Assembly: GCA_964549505.1 (NCBI GenBank)
Contig: CAZJVD010000007.1
Location: 1 to 64,000 of the forward strand
DNA length: 64,000 nucleotides
DNA from: CAZJVD01 sp964549505
GTDB taxonomy: Bacteria; Bdellovibrionota; UBA1018; CAZJVD01
Direction of reading: 5' to 3'
The notes beneath the pieces were generated by a model. That model did no database searches. It saw only the letters and a program-made list of their open reading frames with translations, and was not told where the DNA came from. Position 1 is the first letter of the stretch; each line of letters begins with the position of its first letter. A program made the translations under genes and the position numbers. Shown here one piece after another: positions 17,649 through 26,665 of this stretch.

Positions 17649-18991
17649 CTTCGCGATCTCTTTTTAGTCTCGGTCTCTGGAACACACTCGAGCACGCCTG
17701 GGTTCGCATCGCCGATGCGCTGATCACGCTCGTGATTCTGCGTGCCTTTACCCCGGAGCTCTTTGGAGCCCTTGCGATCGTACAGACATGGGTTTCGATC
17801 GCACTCTGGTTCTTCATTCCGCCGTCGACCGTGTTGTACTGGAAGTTTCGGGATTGGCAGGACCGAGGTGGTGCAGAGTTTCGTCAGAACATTATTTTGA
17901 TTCGGCGAACCGCTTGGGCAGCCGGTCTCTTAGCTGTTCTTGTGAGCGGGGTCCTGACCGTCATTCTTGGTGGAGAACGACAGCACGTCACTTTGTTTGC
18001 ATTGATCTGGAGTTTTTCGATCGCATTGGGTCCCCAGATCGTAGGCGTGGATCGTGAGTTCTTACGGCTATCACTCGCGATGAAGACGCTCAACATTCTG
18101 GGTTGGTTACAGAAACTTCTTCTGCTGGGTGCGGTGATCGCCGTGAGCGTCGCGTTTCCAGGAAACATGGTGGCGCTCGGAGCATCCGGCGCGATCGTGC
18201 TCATACTGAGTGTTCTAGTCCATAAGATCTGTGTCGATCGACGGTTGGCGGTCGGGGTGACAGACGCCGCATCGTCCGCTGCCGCGCAAGCCGGTTGGTC
18301 CCGTTGGGTCGCTATTCTCCGTGAGACGGGGCATGTGTTTGCATTGCCGGCTCACGTCCTGGGCGTGGTTCAGAACACGGTTCTAACGCTCGATTTGTTT
18401 TTCGTCGGTCTTCTGCTGTCGGATGTTCGGATGGCAGGTATCTACGCGACAGCGGTGAAGCTTACCAATCTCTTGATGGCGCTGCCGACCGCGCTCTCAA
18501 ACTTTTACTCGGTTCTACTTGGCCGTCGCAAAAAGCCCGAAGACTTGCGGTCCGAGGCTCCAGAAGTACTGCGCGGGTCTTTAGCGCTGGGAGCGGTCAC
18601 GGCGGTCTGTTCTGTGATCGGCTATGTGATTTTTCCGCATGTCCTACCTTGGTTGAATCATGGGCGTTGGACGACAGATGAGACTGAGCAGTTTCTTCGT
18701 TGGACGCCGTGGATGTTAGCGGGTGTGACCGTATACGCTGTTGGAGCCGTTCCCGTAGCCTGGCTCACGTTACGTGAAAATCTCGGGCGTCTTGTTCGCA
18801 GAGTGCACTTTCCTTGGCTGGCGGGCGCTGCGGCGATCTATGCGGGCGCAGTCTATGTCGGAGGTTTTGACGGCGTTGCGCGAGCCAATATCGCGGTGTT
18901 TGTTCTGCAGCTCGTGTTGATCACAGTGTTCTTACGATCGTATTTTCGACCGCGACCTTATGGTGTTCCGGCGGGTAGCGACCCGACATAA
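17645..18991 (+). CDS. Polysaccharide flippase (Wzx-like, MOP superfamily)
   Basis: A 448-residue membrane protein with about twelve hydrophobic segments. The N-terminus SLGLWNTLEHAWVRIADALITLVILRAFTPELFG matches the first helices of Wzx-type flippases (helix break then PxxFG). It probably moves undecaprenyl-diphosphate-linked repeat units across the inner membrane. The GTG start at 17645 overlaps the preceding GT2 stop. The 3' end overlaps the convergent gene by 34 bases. Confidence 0.82.
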   Translation: MTSRSLFSLGLWNTLEHAWVRIADALITLVILRAFTPELFGALAIVQTWVSIALWFFIPPSTVLYWKFRDWQDRGGAEFRQNIILIRRTAWAAGLLAVLVSGVLTVILGGERQHVTLFALIWSFSIALGPQIVGVDREFLRLSLAMKTLNILGWLQKLLLLGAVIAVSVAFPGNMVALGASGAIVLILSVLVHKICVDRRLAVGVTDAASSAAAQAGWSRWVAILRETGHVFALPAHVLGVVQNTVLTLDLFFVGLLLSDVRMAGIYATAVKLTNLLMALPTALSNFYSVLLGRRKKPEDLRSEAPEVLRGSLALGAVTAVCSVIGYVIFPHVLPWLNHGRWTTDETEQFLRWTPWMLAGVTVYAVGAVPVAWLTLRENLGRLVRRVHFPWLAGAAAIYAGAVYVGGFDGVARANIAVFVLQLVLITVFLRSYFRPRPYGVPAGSDPT

Positions 18992-19938
18992 AGATGTGAA
19001 GGTCGTGCCGTATCGTCATTGTCGGTCACGACAAAAAACTCGCGGGAGCCGGCTTGCGGTGTGATCCAGAGCCCTTCTGGTTTCTCAGGGCACTCCAGTG
19101 TCTGTTGAATCGCGATGTCGCCGTTCGTATCGAATCTCATGAGTGCGGCGCCGAGATAAGGGCCATCGCGGTACGCATCGCTTGTCATCTCGGCTGCAGC
19201 CAGCGCCCAGAGTTCTCCAGACGATGATGTGCAGGCGTCTGTGAATCCAAGGGGTACTCCTCGAAGCTGTCCGAGATCGTAGAAGCGAACGCTTTTCACC
19301 AATGAGGCCGGTGGCTTCGCACCTTGTTCCGCAGCGGTCAGAAAGCCTGCAAGTTCGACATCGATGATCGCGTTTCGACCCACACCGCTGTTGCCACGAT
19401 TGAAGAATTTAAGTGTGTTTCCGCTGACGGCCGTTCCTTCGATATTGAGTTCGGGTAGGCGTCGCCGAAACTCCGCGAAAAGCTCGGAAAAGTCGACTTG
19501 CCGAATGACGTGCGAGTCGGCGTGCACGTCGGCGTGCGCTGAGTGGAGCCCTGAGCTGAGAAAGACGATCGCACCGAGGTGTCGATTGCTCTTGGAACCA
19601 GACGGAGTCACGAGAAATCGCGGCGCTCCGATGAGCGATGGAGGCAGCAAGGTGATCGCTTCAAAGTCTGGTTTCACTTTCTTGCGTTCTTCCTTTGCAA
19701 GAGGGAGGACGTCTCCAGCTGGGGACCAGAGTTTTACCCACGTTCCCAGTATTGCAGGGTCCGTCGAAAACTGAGCGAGATGGATCTCGTCATCGGGAAT
19801 CACGTAGAACGTGTCCGCAACTCGCACCAATCCGCTTGCGGCGGATACGTAGGGTGGTCGCCCCGGAGCGGTGGGGCCCGCAACATCGAGTGCGCGCAGG
19901 CATCGTAGCGAAACAGTAACTGGCGCTGCTGAAAACAC
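18958..19938 (-). CDS. Beta-propeller-like protein (DUF6929-like), function unknown
   Basis: A 326-residue protein with no clear signal peptide. Repeated short beta-rich modules (SGLVRVADTFYVIPDDEIHLAQF, KPDFEAITLLPP, LNIEGTAVSGNTLKFFNRGN, LGFTDACTSSSGELWALAAAE, KPEGLWITPQ...FFVVTDNDD) resemble the phytase-like/DUF6929 beta-propellers in which Glu/Asp-containing EG and TD motifs sit in the central channel. Catalytic function is unknown. GTG 19938 is the preferred start; an upstream TTG at 19965 is possible. It lies oddly inside the polysaccharide locus, convergent with the flippase gene. Confidence 0.6.
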   Translation of the reverse strand: MFSAAPVTVSLRCLRALDVAGPTAPGRPPYVSAASGLVRVADTFYVIPDDEIHLAQFSTDPAILGTWVKLWSPAGDVLPLAKEERKKVKPDFEAITLLPPSLIGAPRFLVTPSGSKSNRHLGAIVFLSSGLHSAHADVHADSHVIRQVDFSELFAEFRRRLPELNIEGTAVSGNTLKFFNRGNSGVGRNAIIDVELAGFLTAAEQGAKPPASLVKSVRFYDLGQLRGVPLGFTDACTSSSGELWALAAAEMTSDAYRDGPYLGAALMRFDTNGDIAIQQTLECPEKPEGLWITPQAGSREFFVVTDNDDTARPSHLYVGSLPAGTP

Positions 19939-19991
19939 GCTGCAAATTAACTGTTTGCACTGCAAAATTCAATTCGGTACTTTCGGTCTCG

Positions 19992-21020
19992 ATGCGATGG
20001 CTACAGTTAGCAACAATCGATCTGGAGCGTGGGATGGGTGGGGTGGAGTTTCATGCCCGCCGGGTGTCGTTAGCTCTCAATAATACCGATGTAAAAACTG
20101 GATTTTCCACTGATTTTTCAGTTCTCACAACAGCTTCGGGAAGCGACGGCTGGGATGTGGTTCAAACTCATGGAAGTGCGGTGGACATCGCTGCGATTCT
20201 CAAACATCGCTTTCGATCGGCGCAGGGACGCGTACCCTTACATGCCCACACCTTACATGGAACGAGTTGGGAGCGGATCTGGTTCACGCGCGATTTTTTC
20301 TATCTGGGGGGTTGGTGGGCGGGGTTCAAAGAGTTGATCGCCGCGCTTTGCTGCGACGTGCTTCTATCCGGACATCCGGACACCACATTTTTTCGTTGGG
20401 TGCGGGCCCTCGGGAAGCCCGCGGCCGCATACCAAAATGGTTGGGATATGCCTGAAAAGCGAAGCGCTCCGGGCGTGTCGTCCACGGTTCCGACAAAGAA
20501 ACCGTACTGGGTTTTCATCGGCCGCGGTGACGACCCCGTCAAAGGAGCCCAGCTTCTGCTCGAAGCCTCCAAGGACTTGGGGCTTGATATTGTTGCTGTT
20601 CCGGGAAGCGGTTTTGAGAACCAGCCCCAGATTCGGAGCGCTGGAAAACTGGGAGCCGGAGAACTCACGCGCTTGCTTGAGGCGAGTCGCGGGTTGATTC
20701 TTCCGTCGCTGTATGAGGGTTACAGTATCGCGCTCGTTGAGGCGTTGGGCTTGGGCTTGGAAGTCGTTGCCACTCCAGTGGGAGCCGTTCCTCTCATACG
20801 TGAGCGCGTTCAAGGCCTTCATGTCGCGGAGAATGTCTCCAGCGGGGCACTTCGCGCCGTTTTACTGACGGTCAAAGGTCCGAGCGTCGAAAGTCGCCAC
20901 ACTCGGGCGAGCCACAATCAGAAAAATTTGGTATCGTGGGCCGATGTCGCGGCGACGGGATTTGCCGCTGTTCAGGGAGTAATGGAGAAATGGAAACAGA
21001 GAGAACACTTAGTGTCTTGA
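19992..21020 (+). CDS. Glycosyltransferase family 4
   Basis: A 342-residue GT-B protein. It opens with MRWLQLATIDLERGMGGVE, has TLHGTSWERI in the N-terminal domain and the C-terminal YWVFIGRGDDPVKGAQLLLEA, then ILPSLYEGYSIALVEALGLG with the E-rich nucleotide-sugar motif. The N-terminal domain is short. It is first of three successive overlapping plus-strand glycosyltransferase genes. Confidence 0.85.
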   Translation: MRWLQLATIDLERGMGGVEFHARRVSLALNNTDVKTGFSTDFSVLTTASGSDGWDVVQTHGSAVDIAAILKHRFRSAQGRVPLHAHTLHGTSWERIWFTRDFFYLGGWWAGFKELIAALCCDVLLSGHPDTTFFRWVRALGKPAAAYQNGWDMPEKRSAPGVSSTVPTKKPYWVFIGRGDDPVKGAQLLLEASKDLGLDIVAVPGSGFENQPQIRSAGKLGAGELTRLLEASRGLILPSLYEGYSIALVEALGLGLEVVATPVGAVPLIRERVQGLHVAENVSSGALRAVLLTVKGPSVESRHTRASHNQKNLVSWADVAATGFAAVQGVMEKWKQREHLVS

Positions 21021-21979
21021 TCCCGACGTTGGGTCGGAATACCGAATTGATCGATACCGTGCGAGCTTTGCTTTCACAGACCGTGAAACCGTTGGAAATT
21101 CTTGTCTGCGATCAAAACCATCCGAGTCTTCTCGATGTCGATGCCGAGTTAGCTGCACTTCCGAACGTACGTCATTTGCGATCGCGCGTTCTTGGGATTT
21201 CGAATAACTACAATCTGCTTCTGAGCGAAGCGCGCGGTGAAGTGGTGCTCTACCTCGATGATGATGTTGTTCCCGAAACCGATCTGATCGAAAAACATCT
21301 CGCGACGTACGACGATCCTACGGTGGTCGGTGTTGCCGGCCGTGTGTTTCAGCCCACTGGCGATCAGGAACTGCGCACGATTCGGGCGGTGGGACGTTTC
21401 GATCGCGTGACAGGAACGGTCGTCGCAAACTTCAATCACGATCGATCCAGTGATGTGGACTTTGCACAAGGCTGCAACATGTCGTTTCGAAGGAACGCGT
21501 TGCTTGCGGTGGGTGGGTTTGACTGTGGATTTGATGGCAACGGATATTTTTTTGAGACCGACGCAGGTCTACGGCTTCAGACGCTTGGAAAGATTCTCTT
21601 CCAGCCGAAAGCGGCTCTCAAACACTTAGCAGCGTCGGCCGGTGGCGCTCGTATTCATGAGAAGAGCCTGCACACGTATCACTTCGTGCGAAATGGTCTC
21701 AGGCTACACCTTCGACACGGAAACCGGCTGCTCTGGCCGTGGTTTCTGATGCGCGCTTTTGTTTATGGACTCGTGAAGAGCGTCAAGAATGGTGACAGGC
21801 GCATTTTCACGCGGTCGCTTCAAGCGATTCTCGAGGCGATCGATCGCATCCTTGAGAGCGGAATTCGTTTTGATGGGAAGCTCGTGACGTCGCGTGATCT
21901 TGAGCGGGAACGTGAGCGCGTGATCGTGGGTGCCGGAGTGGAGAAGGGTATTCGTGCGCATTCTGAGCTGGGTACCTGA
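20990..21979 (+). CDS. Glycosyltransferase family 2
   Basis: A 329-residue GT-A enzyme. The ATG at 20990 is preferred because GGAG lies nearby and METERTLSVLIPTLGRNTEL matches the family start; an upstream frame is antisense to nothing but has no signal. Motifs: ILVCDQNHPS, GEVVLYLDDDVVPETDLI (DDD metal site), FAQGCNMSFRRNALLAVGGFD and GNGYFFETDAGLRL. A C-terminal amphipathic/hydrophobic helix (LLWPWFLMRAFVYGLVKSV) may attach it to the membrane. Starts 31 bases inside the previous gene. Confidence 0.88.
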   Translation: METERTLSVLIPTLGRNTELIDTVRALLSQTVKPLEILVCDQNHPSLLDVDAELAALPNVRHLRSRVLGISNNYNLLLSEARGEVVLYLDDDVVPETDLIEKHLATYDDPTVVGVAGRVFQPTGDQELRTIRAVGRFDRVTGTVVANFNHDRSSDVDFAQGCNMSFRRNALLAVGGFDCGFDGNGYFFETDAGLRLQTLGKILFQPKAALKHLAASAGGARIHEKSLHTYHFVRNGLRLHLRHGNRLLWPWFLMRAFVYGLVKSVKNGDRRIFTRSLQAILEAIDRILESGIRFDGKLVTSRDLERERERVIVGAGVEKGIRAHSELGT

Positions 21980-23177
21980 AGTCCATGGCGGTATCGCGAC
22001 TTACGGGCGCGCCCTTCAGACCGCATTCAAAGAAGTGTCGGGTGGTCGTGTGGAACGTGTCGAGATTCACGCGGACGGCGGACGCCTCGACAAGACCTTT
22101 GATCTCCTCGCAAAGCAGTACTCGCGGCAAGCTTTTGATCTTATCCATGTTCAACATGAGTATGGGTGTTTTGGTTCGAAAGTTCCGTGGCTTTACCGAT
22201 GGCCTAGGGCTCTGCGACTTTTGCGTCGCGCGTTTCCCGGTGTCCCTGTCGTGGTCACCGCGCATCGGGTGATTGAGCGCGGTTTTCGTTATCCGGTTCG
22301 TGGAACGGGACTCCAAGCCCCCGTTCGGTGGGTTTTCAACAAGACATTAAAAAGGCGGGCTCTTCCGCTTTGGATCGATCGAAGTTTTGGTGATGTCGAA
22401 GGCGTGATTGTCCATTCGCGTTTTCAAAAAGAGACGCTCGAGTCGATGGATGAATGTCTTGTCATGCCACGGCTGAAAGTCATTCCGCATTTTGTTCCGC
22501 ATGCGGCGACTCCATCGTTTGAGTCCACGGAACGTTGGTTACGAGAACGTGCACGCGCCCTGAGTCCGCAGTCACGTAAGACATTCTCGGTTGTTTTTGG
22601 CTTTGTAGGACCTGAGAAGGGTCAAGACATCGCGATTGAGGCTTTCGCTAAAATCGATGCATGCCACCAGCTCGTGATTGCTGGTGGTGCGCGTCGAGGG
22701 GCCGATCGTCGGTATGTGCAGCGTTATGAACGACGCATTGCTGAGCTTGGACGCGGTCATCAGATCGCGATTACGGGTTTTGTTCCGGATGACGTGGTTT
22801 CAGGGCTTTATGCGAAGGCAGACCTCGTAGTCGCACCGTTTCGTGAGACAGCTGGATCTGGAACACTTGCGACGGCTCAGGGTTTTGGCAAAGCGATCGT
22901 GACTAGCGATATCGCGCTCAATCGCGAGTTGACGGAGCGCGTGCCGGGCTGCCTGAGTTTCTTTGTGCGCGACAATCCCGAGTCTCTTGCGACGGTGCTC
23001 ACCCAGCTCTTAGATCGCCCCGACGCGCGCACGACTTTGGAGAATGGTTCAAGAGTTTATGCGCGTTTTGCCGATCTTGAGCGGGTTGCATTGGAACACC
23101 TGACCTTTTATCGAGAGATTCTAGGTTTTAAAATGGCCGATTCGCCCTTATTTTTGACTCCTACGGGTCCAATCTAA
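21954..23177 (+). CDS. Glycosyltransferase family 4
   Basis: A 407-residue GT-B enzyme. GTG 21954 is chosen because AGAAGG sits six bases upstream and the protein then begins VRILSWVPEVHGGIATYGR, the family pattern; a GTG at 21930 is the alternative. FDLIHVQHEYGCFG and VVTAHRVIERG mark the N-terminal domain, and VFGFVGPEKGQDIAIEA, VAPFRETAGSGTLATAQGFGKAIVTSD the C-terminal donor-binding domain. It is last in the polysaccharide locus, 12 bases before valS. Confidence 0.88.
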   Translation: MRILSWVPEVHGGIATYGRALQTAFKEVSGGRVERVEIHADGGRLDKTFDLLAKQYSRQAFDLIHVQHEYGCFGSKVPWLYRWPRALRLLRRAFPGVPVVVTAHRVIERGFRYPVRGTGLQAPVRWVFNKTLKRRALPLWIDRSFGDVEGVIVHSRFQKETLESMDECLVMPRLKVIPHFVPHAATPSFESTERWLRERARALSPQSRKTFSVVFGFVGPEKGQDIAIEAFAKIDACHQLVIAGGARRGADRRYVQRYERRIAELGRGHQIAITGFVPDDVVSGLYAKADLVVAPFRETAGSGTLATAQGFGKAIVTSDIALNRELTERVPGCLSFFVRDNPESLATVLTQLLDRPDARTTLENGSRVYARFADLERVALEHLTFYREILGFKMADSPLFLTPTGPI

Positions 23178-23189
23178 TACAGTGCTTCC

Positions 23190-25955
23190 ATGACAGTTTT
23201 TTCCGCGACATCTTCTTCCGCGGCGCGACCACCGGTGTTCTCGGCTGAGCTCGGCGCCAGTTTCGAACCCGCGACCTTTGAGAAAGAGATTTACGCGCTT
23301 TGGAAAGATGCTGGCTGCTTCGAGGCAAGCGATGAGAATCGTCCGGGTCAAAACGCTTATACGATTGTCATTCCACCACCGAATGTCACCGGAGCGCTCC
23401 ATATGGGTCACGCCCTCACGGCGACGATCGAAGACACGCTGATTCGCTACCATCGCATGAAAGGTGACAACACACTTTGGTTACCCGGCGTCGATCACGC
23501 TGGTATTGCCACGCAAATGGTTGTGGAACGGGAAATCGCAAAAGAGAAGAAACCGGACGGAAAGCCGGTGAATCGTTTCGACCTTGGGCGCGAAAAGTTT
23601 TTGGAACGTGTTTGGAAATGGAAAGAACTCCACGGCAACACCATCACGTCACAGCATGAGCGACTCGGTGCTTCGGTAGATTGGAAGCGCGAACGGTTCA
23701 CGATGGACGAAGGATTCAATCGTGCGGTTCGAAAAGTATTTGTGACCTTGTTTAAGGAAGGTCTGATCTATCGCGGCGAGCGTCTGATCAACTGGTGTCC
23801 GCGGTGTCAGACAGCGCTTTCGGATCTGGAAGTCGTTCCAACAGAACGTAAAGGCTCGCTCTGGCATATTCGTTACGCTGTCGAGGGTTCTAAGGCAGAG
23901 AGTCTCACGGTCGCGACCACGCGACCCGAGACTCTGCTCGGTGACTTAGCTGTTGCTGTCCATCCCGACGACAAACGGTACACGCATCTGCGCGGAAAAA
24001 AGCTGGTGCTTCCGCTGACGGGACGAAAGATCGCTGTGATTCAGGACGCAGGTGTCGATCCGGCTTTTGGAACCGGTGCCGTCAAGGTCACGCCGTCGCA
24101 TGATTTTAACGATTACGATATGGGTCTTCGTCACAGCCTTGGTTTTTTCGAGGTGATTGGAAAAGACGGACGCATGACCGCAGCGGCTGGCAGTTATCAA
24201 GGTCTTTCGGTTCAAGACGCGCGTGAAAAGGTCGTCAAGGATCTCGAGGCCGAAGGCACGCTCGTCAAAGTCGAGCCCTACACGAACAAAGTCGGTCTTT
24301 GCCAACGTTGCGATCGTGTGGCTGAACCGTTGGTTTCCAAGCAATGGTTCGTGAAGATCAAACCATTGGCAGAGCCTGCGATAGCAGCTGTTCGTGCAGG
24401 AAAAATTCGCATGATCCCCGAAACCTGGGAAGCGACGTACTTCGAGTGGATGGAAAACATTCGAGACTGGTGTGTGTCGCGCCAACTGTGGTGGGGGCAT
24501 CAGATTCCGGCATGGTACTGCTCGAAAGGACACGTCACGGTTTCCGAGACCGATGTGACAGAATGCTCCGAGTGTCCGAAAGGTTCTAAAGACAGTGACC
24601 TAAAACTCGAACGCGACCCGGACGTGCTCGACACATGGTTTAGTTCGGCACTCTGGCCGTTTGCGACACTGGGTTGGCCAGAAAAGACGAAGGCGCTTTC
24701 GACGTTTTACCCGAACTCCGTTCTTGAAACGGGTTTTGACATTATTTTTTTCTGGGTCGCTCGCATGATCATGATGGGTCTGCACTTCATGAAAGAACCG
24801 CCATTTCATACCGTGTTTCTCCATGCGATGGTTCGCGACGAAAAAGGACAGAAGATGTCCAAGACCAAGGGCAACGTCATCAATCCCGTGGACGTGATCG
24901 AACAGCACGGGACCGATCCGTTGCGTTTCACACTCGCGATCATGGCAGGACAGGGGCGCGATATTAAACTCTCGCTCGATCGTGTCTCAGGTTATCGTGC
25001 GTTCTGTAACAAACTCTGGAACGCGACAAAGTACTTTCACTTACAGCATGAGAAGCTCGGGCGCGCGACGTTACCCTTTACAACTCTGGATGCGATTAAA
25101 ACGGATAGCCCAGGACTCGAGCTTGCCGATCGCTGGATCTTGAGTCGACTGGCGCGGACGATCGCTACGGTCAATCAGGCGATTGAAAAATTCGAAATCA
25201 ATACGGCAGCTCAGGCGCTTTATGAGTTTACTTGGCACGAACTCTGCGACTGGTACATCGAGCTGACCAAGCCAGCATTTGACGCGAAACCACGTCCTGA
25301 GGCGGTTGCCGTGATGGGGGTCGCGCTCGATCAGGTTTTCCGAGCGCTTCATCCGTTTGCGCCGTTCGTGACTGAACGTCTATGGCAATCGCTGCCTGAG
25401 CAGAAAACAGCACTTCGTTTCTTGATGAAAGAGAAGTTTCCGACGTCTCAGAGTCAGTGGATCAATGAAGCCGTTGAAACCCAGGTCGGACTGCTCAAGC
25501 GATCGGTAGAGGCTATTCGAAATTTTCGGGGTGAGAATCGTATCAGTCCAAAGATCGAGCTTACCGTGGCGTATCGCGCGTCTTCGTCTGGGGCGCAGTC
25601 TTTCATCAAGGACCACGCCCAGTCCTTTCGAACACTCGCGCGGATTAAGGACCTTCAAGAAGCGACGGCGAAGACTCCGCCACCGAAGACAGCTCTCCTG
25701 CCTCTCGAGGATTTAGGACTCGAGTTTTGGGTGCCTCTCGAGGGTTTGATCGACTTCGGTGCCGAGATTGATCGTCTCAAGAAGGAAATTCAAGGCACGA
25801 TTAAGGATCTCGAGCATACTGAGAAAAAGTTCTCGAACCCGGCTTTTTCTGAAAAGGCACCACCCGAGTTGATTGCTAAAGAGAAGACTCGGATTCAGGA
25901 GCTCACCCAGAGGCGTGCCGATCTTGAAGCCACACTCAAGCGGCTGGGCGGGTAA
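23190..25955 (+). CDS. valS: Valyl-tRNA synthetase
   Basis: Charges tRNA-Val. At 921 residues it has full family length. Class I signatures: HMGH at residues 71-74 and KMSKTKG near residue 555. The CP1 editing domain is intact (TTRPETLLGDLAVAVHP, TGAVKVTPSHDFNDYDMG), followed by the tRNA-binding WLPGVDHAGIATQ near the start, the anticodon-binding domain and a C-terminal coiled-coil arm rich in Glu/Lys (residues about 850-920). A Ser/Ala-rich N-terminal extension of roughly 25 residues precedes the usual start of homology. Confidence 0.97.
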   Translation: MTVFSATSSSAARPPVFSAELGASFEPATFEKEIYALWKDAGCFEASDENRPGQNAYTIVIPPPNVTGALHMGHALTATIEDTLIRYHRMKGDNTLWLPGVDHAGIATQMVVEREIAKEKKPDGKPVNRFDLGREKFLERVWKWKELHGNTITSQHERLGASVDWKRERFTMDEGFNRAVRKVFVTLFKEGLIYRGERLINWCPRCQTALSDLEVVPTERKGSLWHIRYAVEGSKAESLTVATTRPETLLGDLAVAVHPDDKRYTHLRGKKLVLPLTGRKIAVIQDAGVDPAFGTGAVKVTPSHDFNDYDMGLRHSLGFFEVIGKDGRMTAAAGSYQGLSVQDAREKVVKDLEAEGTLVKVEPYTNKVGLCQRCDRVAEPLVSKQWFVKIKPLAEPAIAAVRAGKIRMIPETWEATYFEWMENIRDWCVSRQLWWGHQIPAWYCSKGHVTVSETDVTECSECPKGSKDSDLKLERDPDVLDTWFSSALWPFATLGWPEKTKALSTFYPNSVLETGFDIIFFWVARMIMMGLHFMKEPPFHTVFLHAMVRDEKGQKMSKTKGNVINPVDVIEQHGTDPLRFTLAIMAGQGRDIKLSLDRVSGYRAFCNKLWNATKYFHLQHEKLGRATLPFTTLDAIKTDSPGLELADRWILSRLARTIATVNQAIEKFEINTAAQALYEFTWHELCDWYIELTKPAFDAKPRPEAVAVMGVALDQVFRALHPFAPFVTERLWQSLPEQKTALRFLMKEKFPTSQSQWINEAVETQVGLLKRSVEAIRNFRGENRISPKIELTVAYRASSSGAQSFIKDHAQSFRTLARIKDLQEATAKTPPPKTALLPLEDLGLEFWVPLEGLIDFGAEIDRLKKEIQGTIKDLEHTEKKFSNPAFSEKAPPELIAKEKTRIQELTQRRADLEATLKRLGG

Positions 25956-25969
25956 CGCGCGATCGGCTT

Positions 25970-26665
25970 ATGAAAAGAGGACGTTCCGCGCTGTTATTGG
26001 GCCCTGTTTTCGAGCGGACGCAGACGTGGCTCAATCTCATTCGGAAGGTTCTTCGCGAACGTCATGATCTCATCGCTGCGGTGGACGGCGGTGTCCACCT
26101 CGCCAAGTTTGCTCGTGTCTCGCTGGATATGGGTTTCGGAGATTGGGATGGGGCGCAGCGGCCGATCGGCATACGGACGATCAGCTTCCGATCCACTAAG
26201 AATCGCAGCGATACCTGCATGACTTTTCGGCATCTTCGACAGATGGGTGTTACGCACGTGACCTGTCTTGGGTTTCTGGGAGGTCGAGCGGACCACGAAC
26301 TTGCTGTTCTTCTCGATGCTCTCGACAGCGGTGTCGTCGCGGACTTCTGGAGTCCTCGTCGAGCGGTCTTTGTTCTGAACGCGAGTTCCCGTCCGGCGAC
26401 ACGGGACCGACTGGTTCTTCAGACAAACCGCGGCAGTCACGTATCGGTATTCTCGGTCGACAGCTCGGCTCGCGGTGTGGAATTAACCGGTTTTGAGTAT
26501 TCGGGACGGTTCGACCGATTTGACGCATCTTCTTTGGGGCTGAGCAATCGGTGTGTGAAGCCGAAGGCCTCGATTCGAATCGCGAAGGGTCGCGTTTTAG
26601 TATTTTTAGAAACCCCGAAGAGTGTTCGAAAATCCGAAAACGCGCTAACGTATTTTTCTCAATGA
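25970..26665 (+). CDS. Thiamine pyrophosphokinase-like protein with altered active site
   Basis: A 231-residue protein with the TPK layout: AAVDGGVHLAKF (residues 37-48), GDWDG (57-61) where the family has GDxDS, STKNRSDT (75-82) where it has KDxTD, then VTHVTCLGFLGGRADHELAVL (GGRxDH fully conserved) and a C-terminal beta domain with GLSNRC and GRVLVFLE. The fold is therefore well supported, but the Ser of GDxDS and one Asp of the second acidic motif are replaced. It may still phosphorylate thiamine or have a related role. It sits 15 bases after valS and overlaps the next gene by ATGA. Confidence 0.65.
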   Translation: MKRGRSALLLGPVFERTQTWLNLIRKVLRERHDLIAAVDGGVHLAKFARVSLDMGFGDWDGAQRPIGIRTISFRSTKNRSDTCMTFRHLRQMGVTHVTCLGFLGGRADHELAVLLDALDSGVVADFWSPRRAVFVLNASSRPATRDRLVLQTNRGSHVSVFSVDSSARGVELTGFEYSGRFDRFDASSLGLSNRCVKPKASIRIAKGRVLVFLETPKSVRKSENALTYFSQ

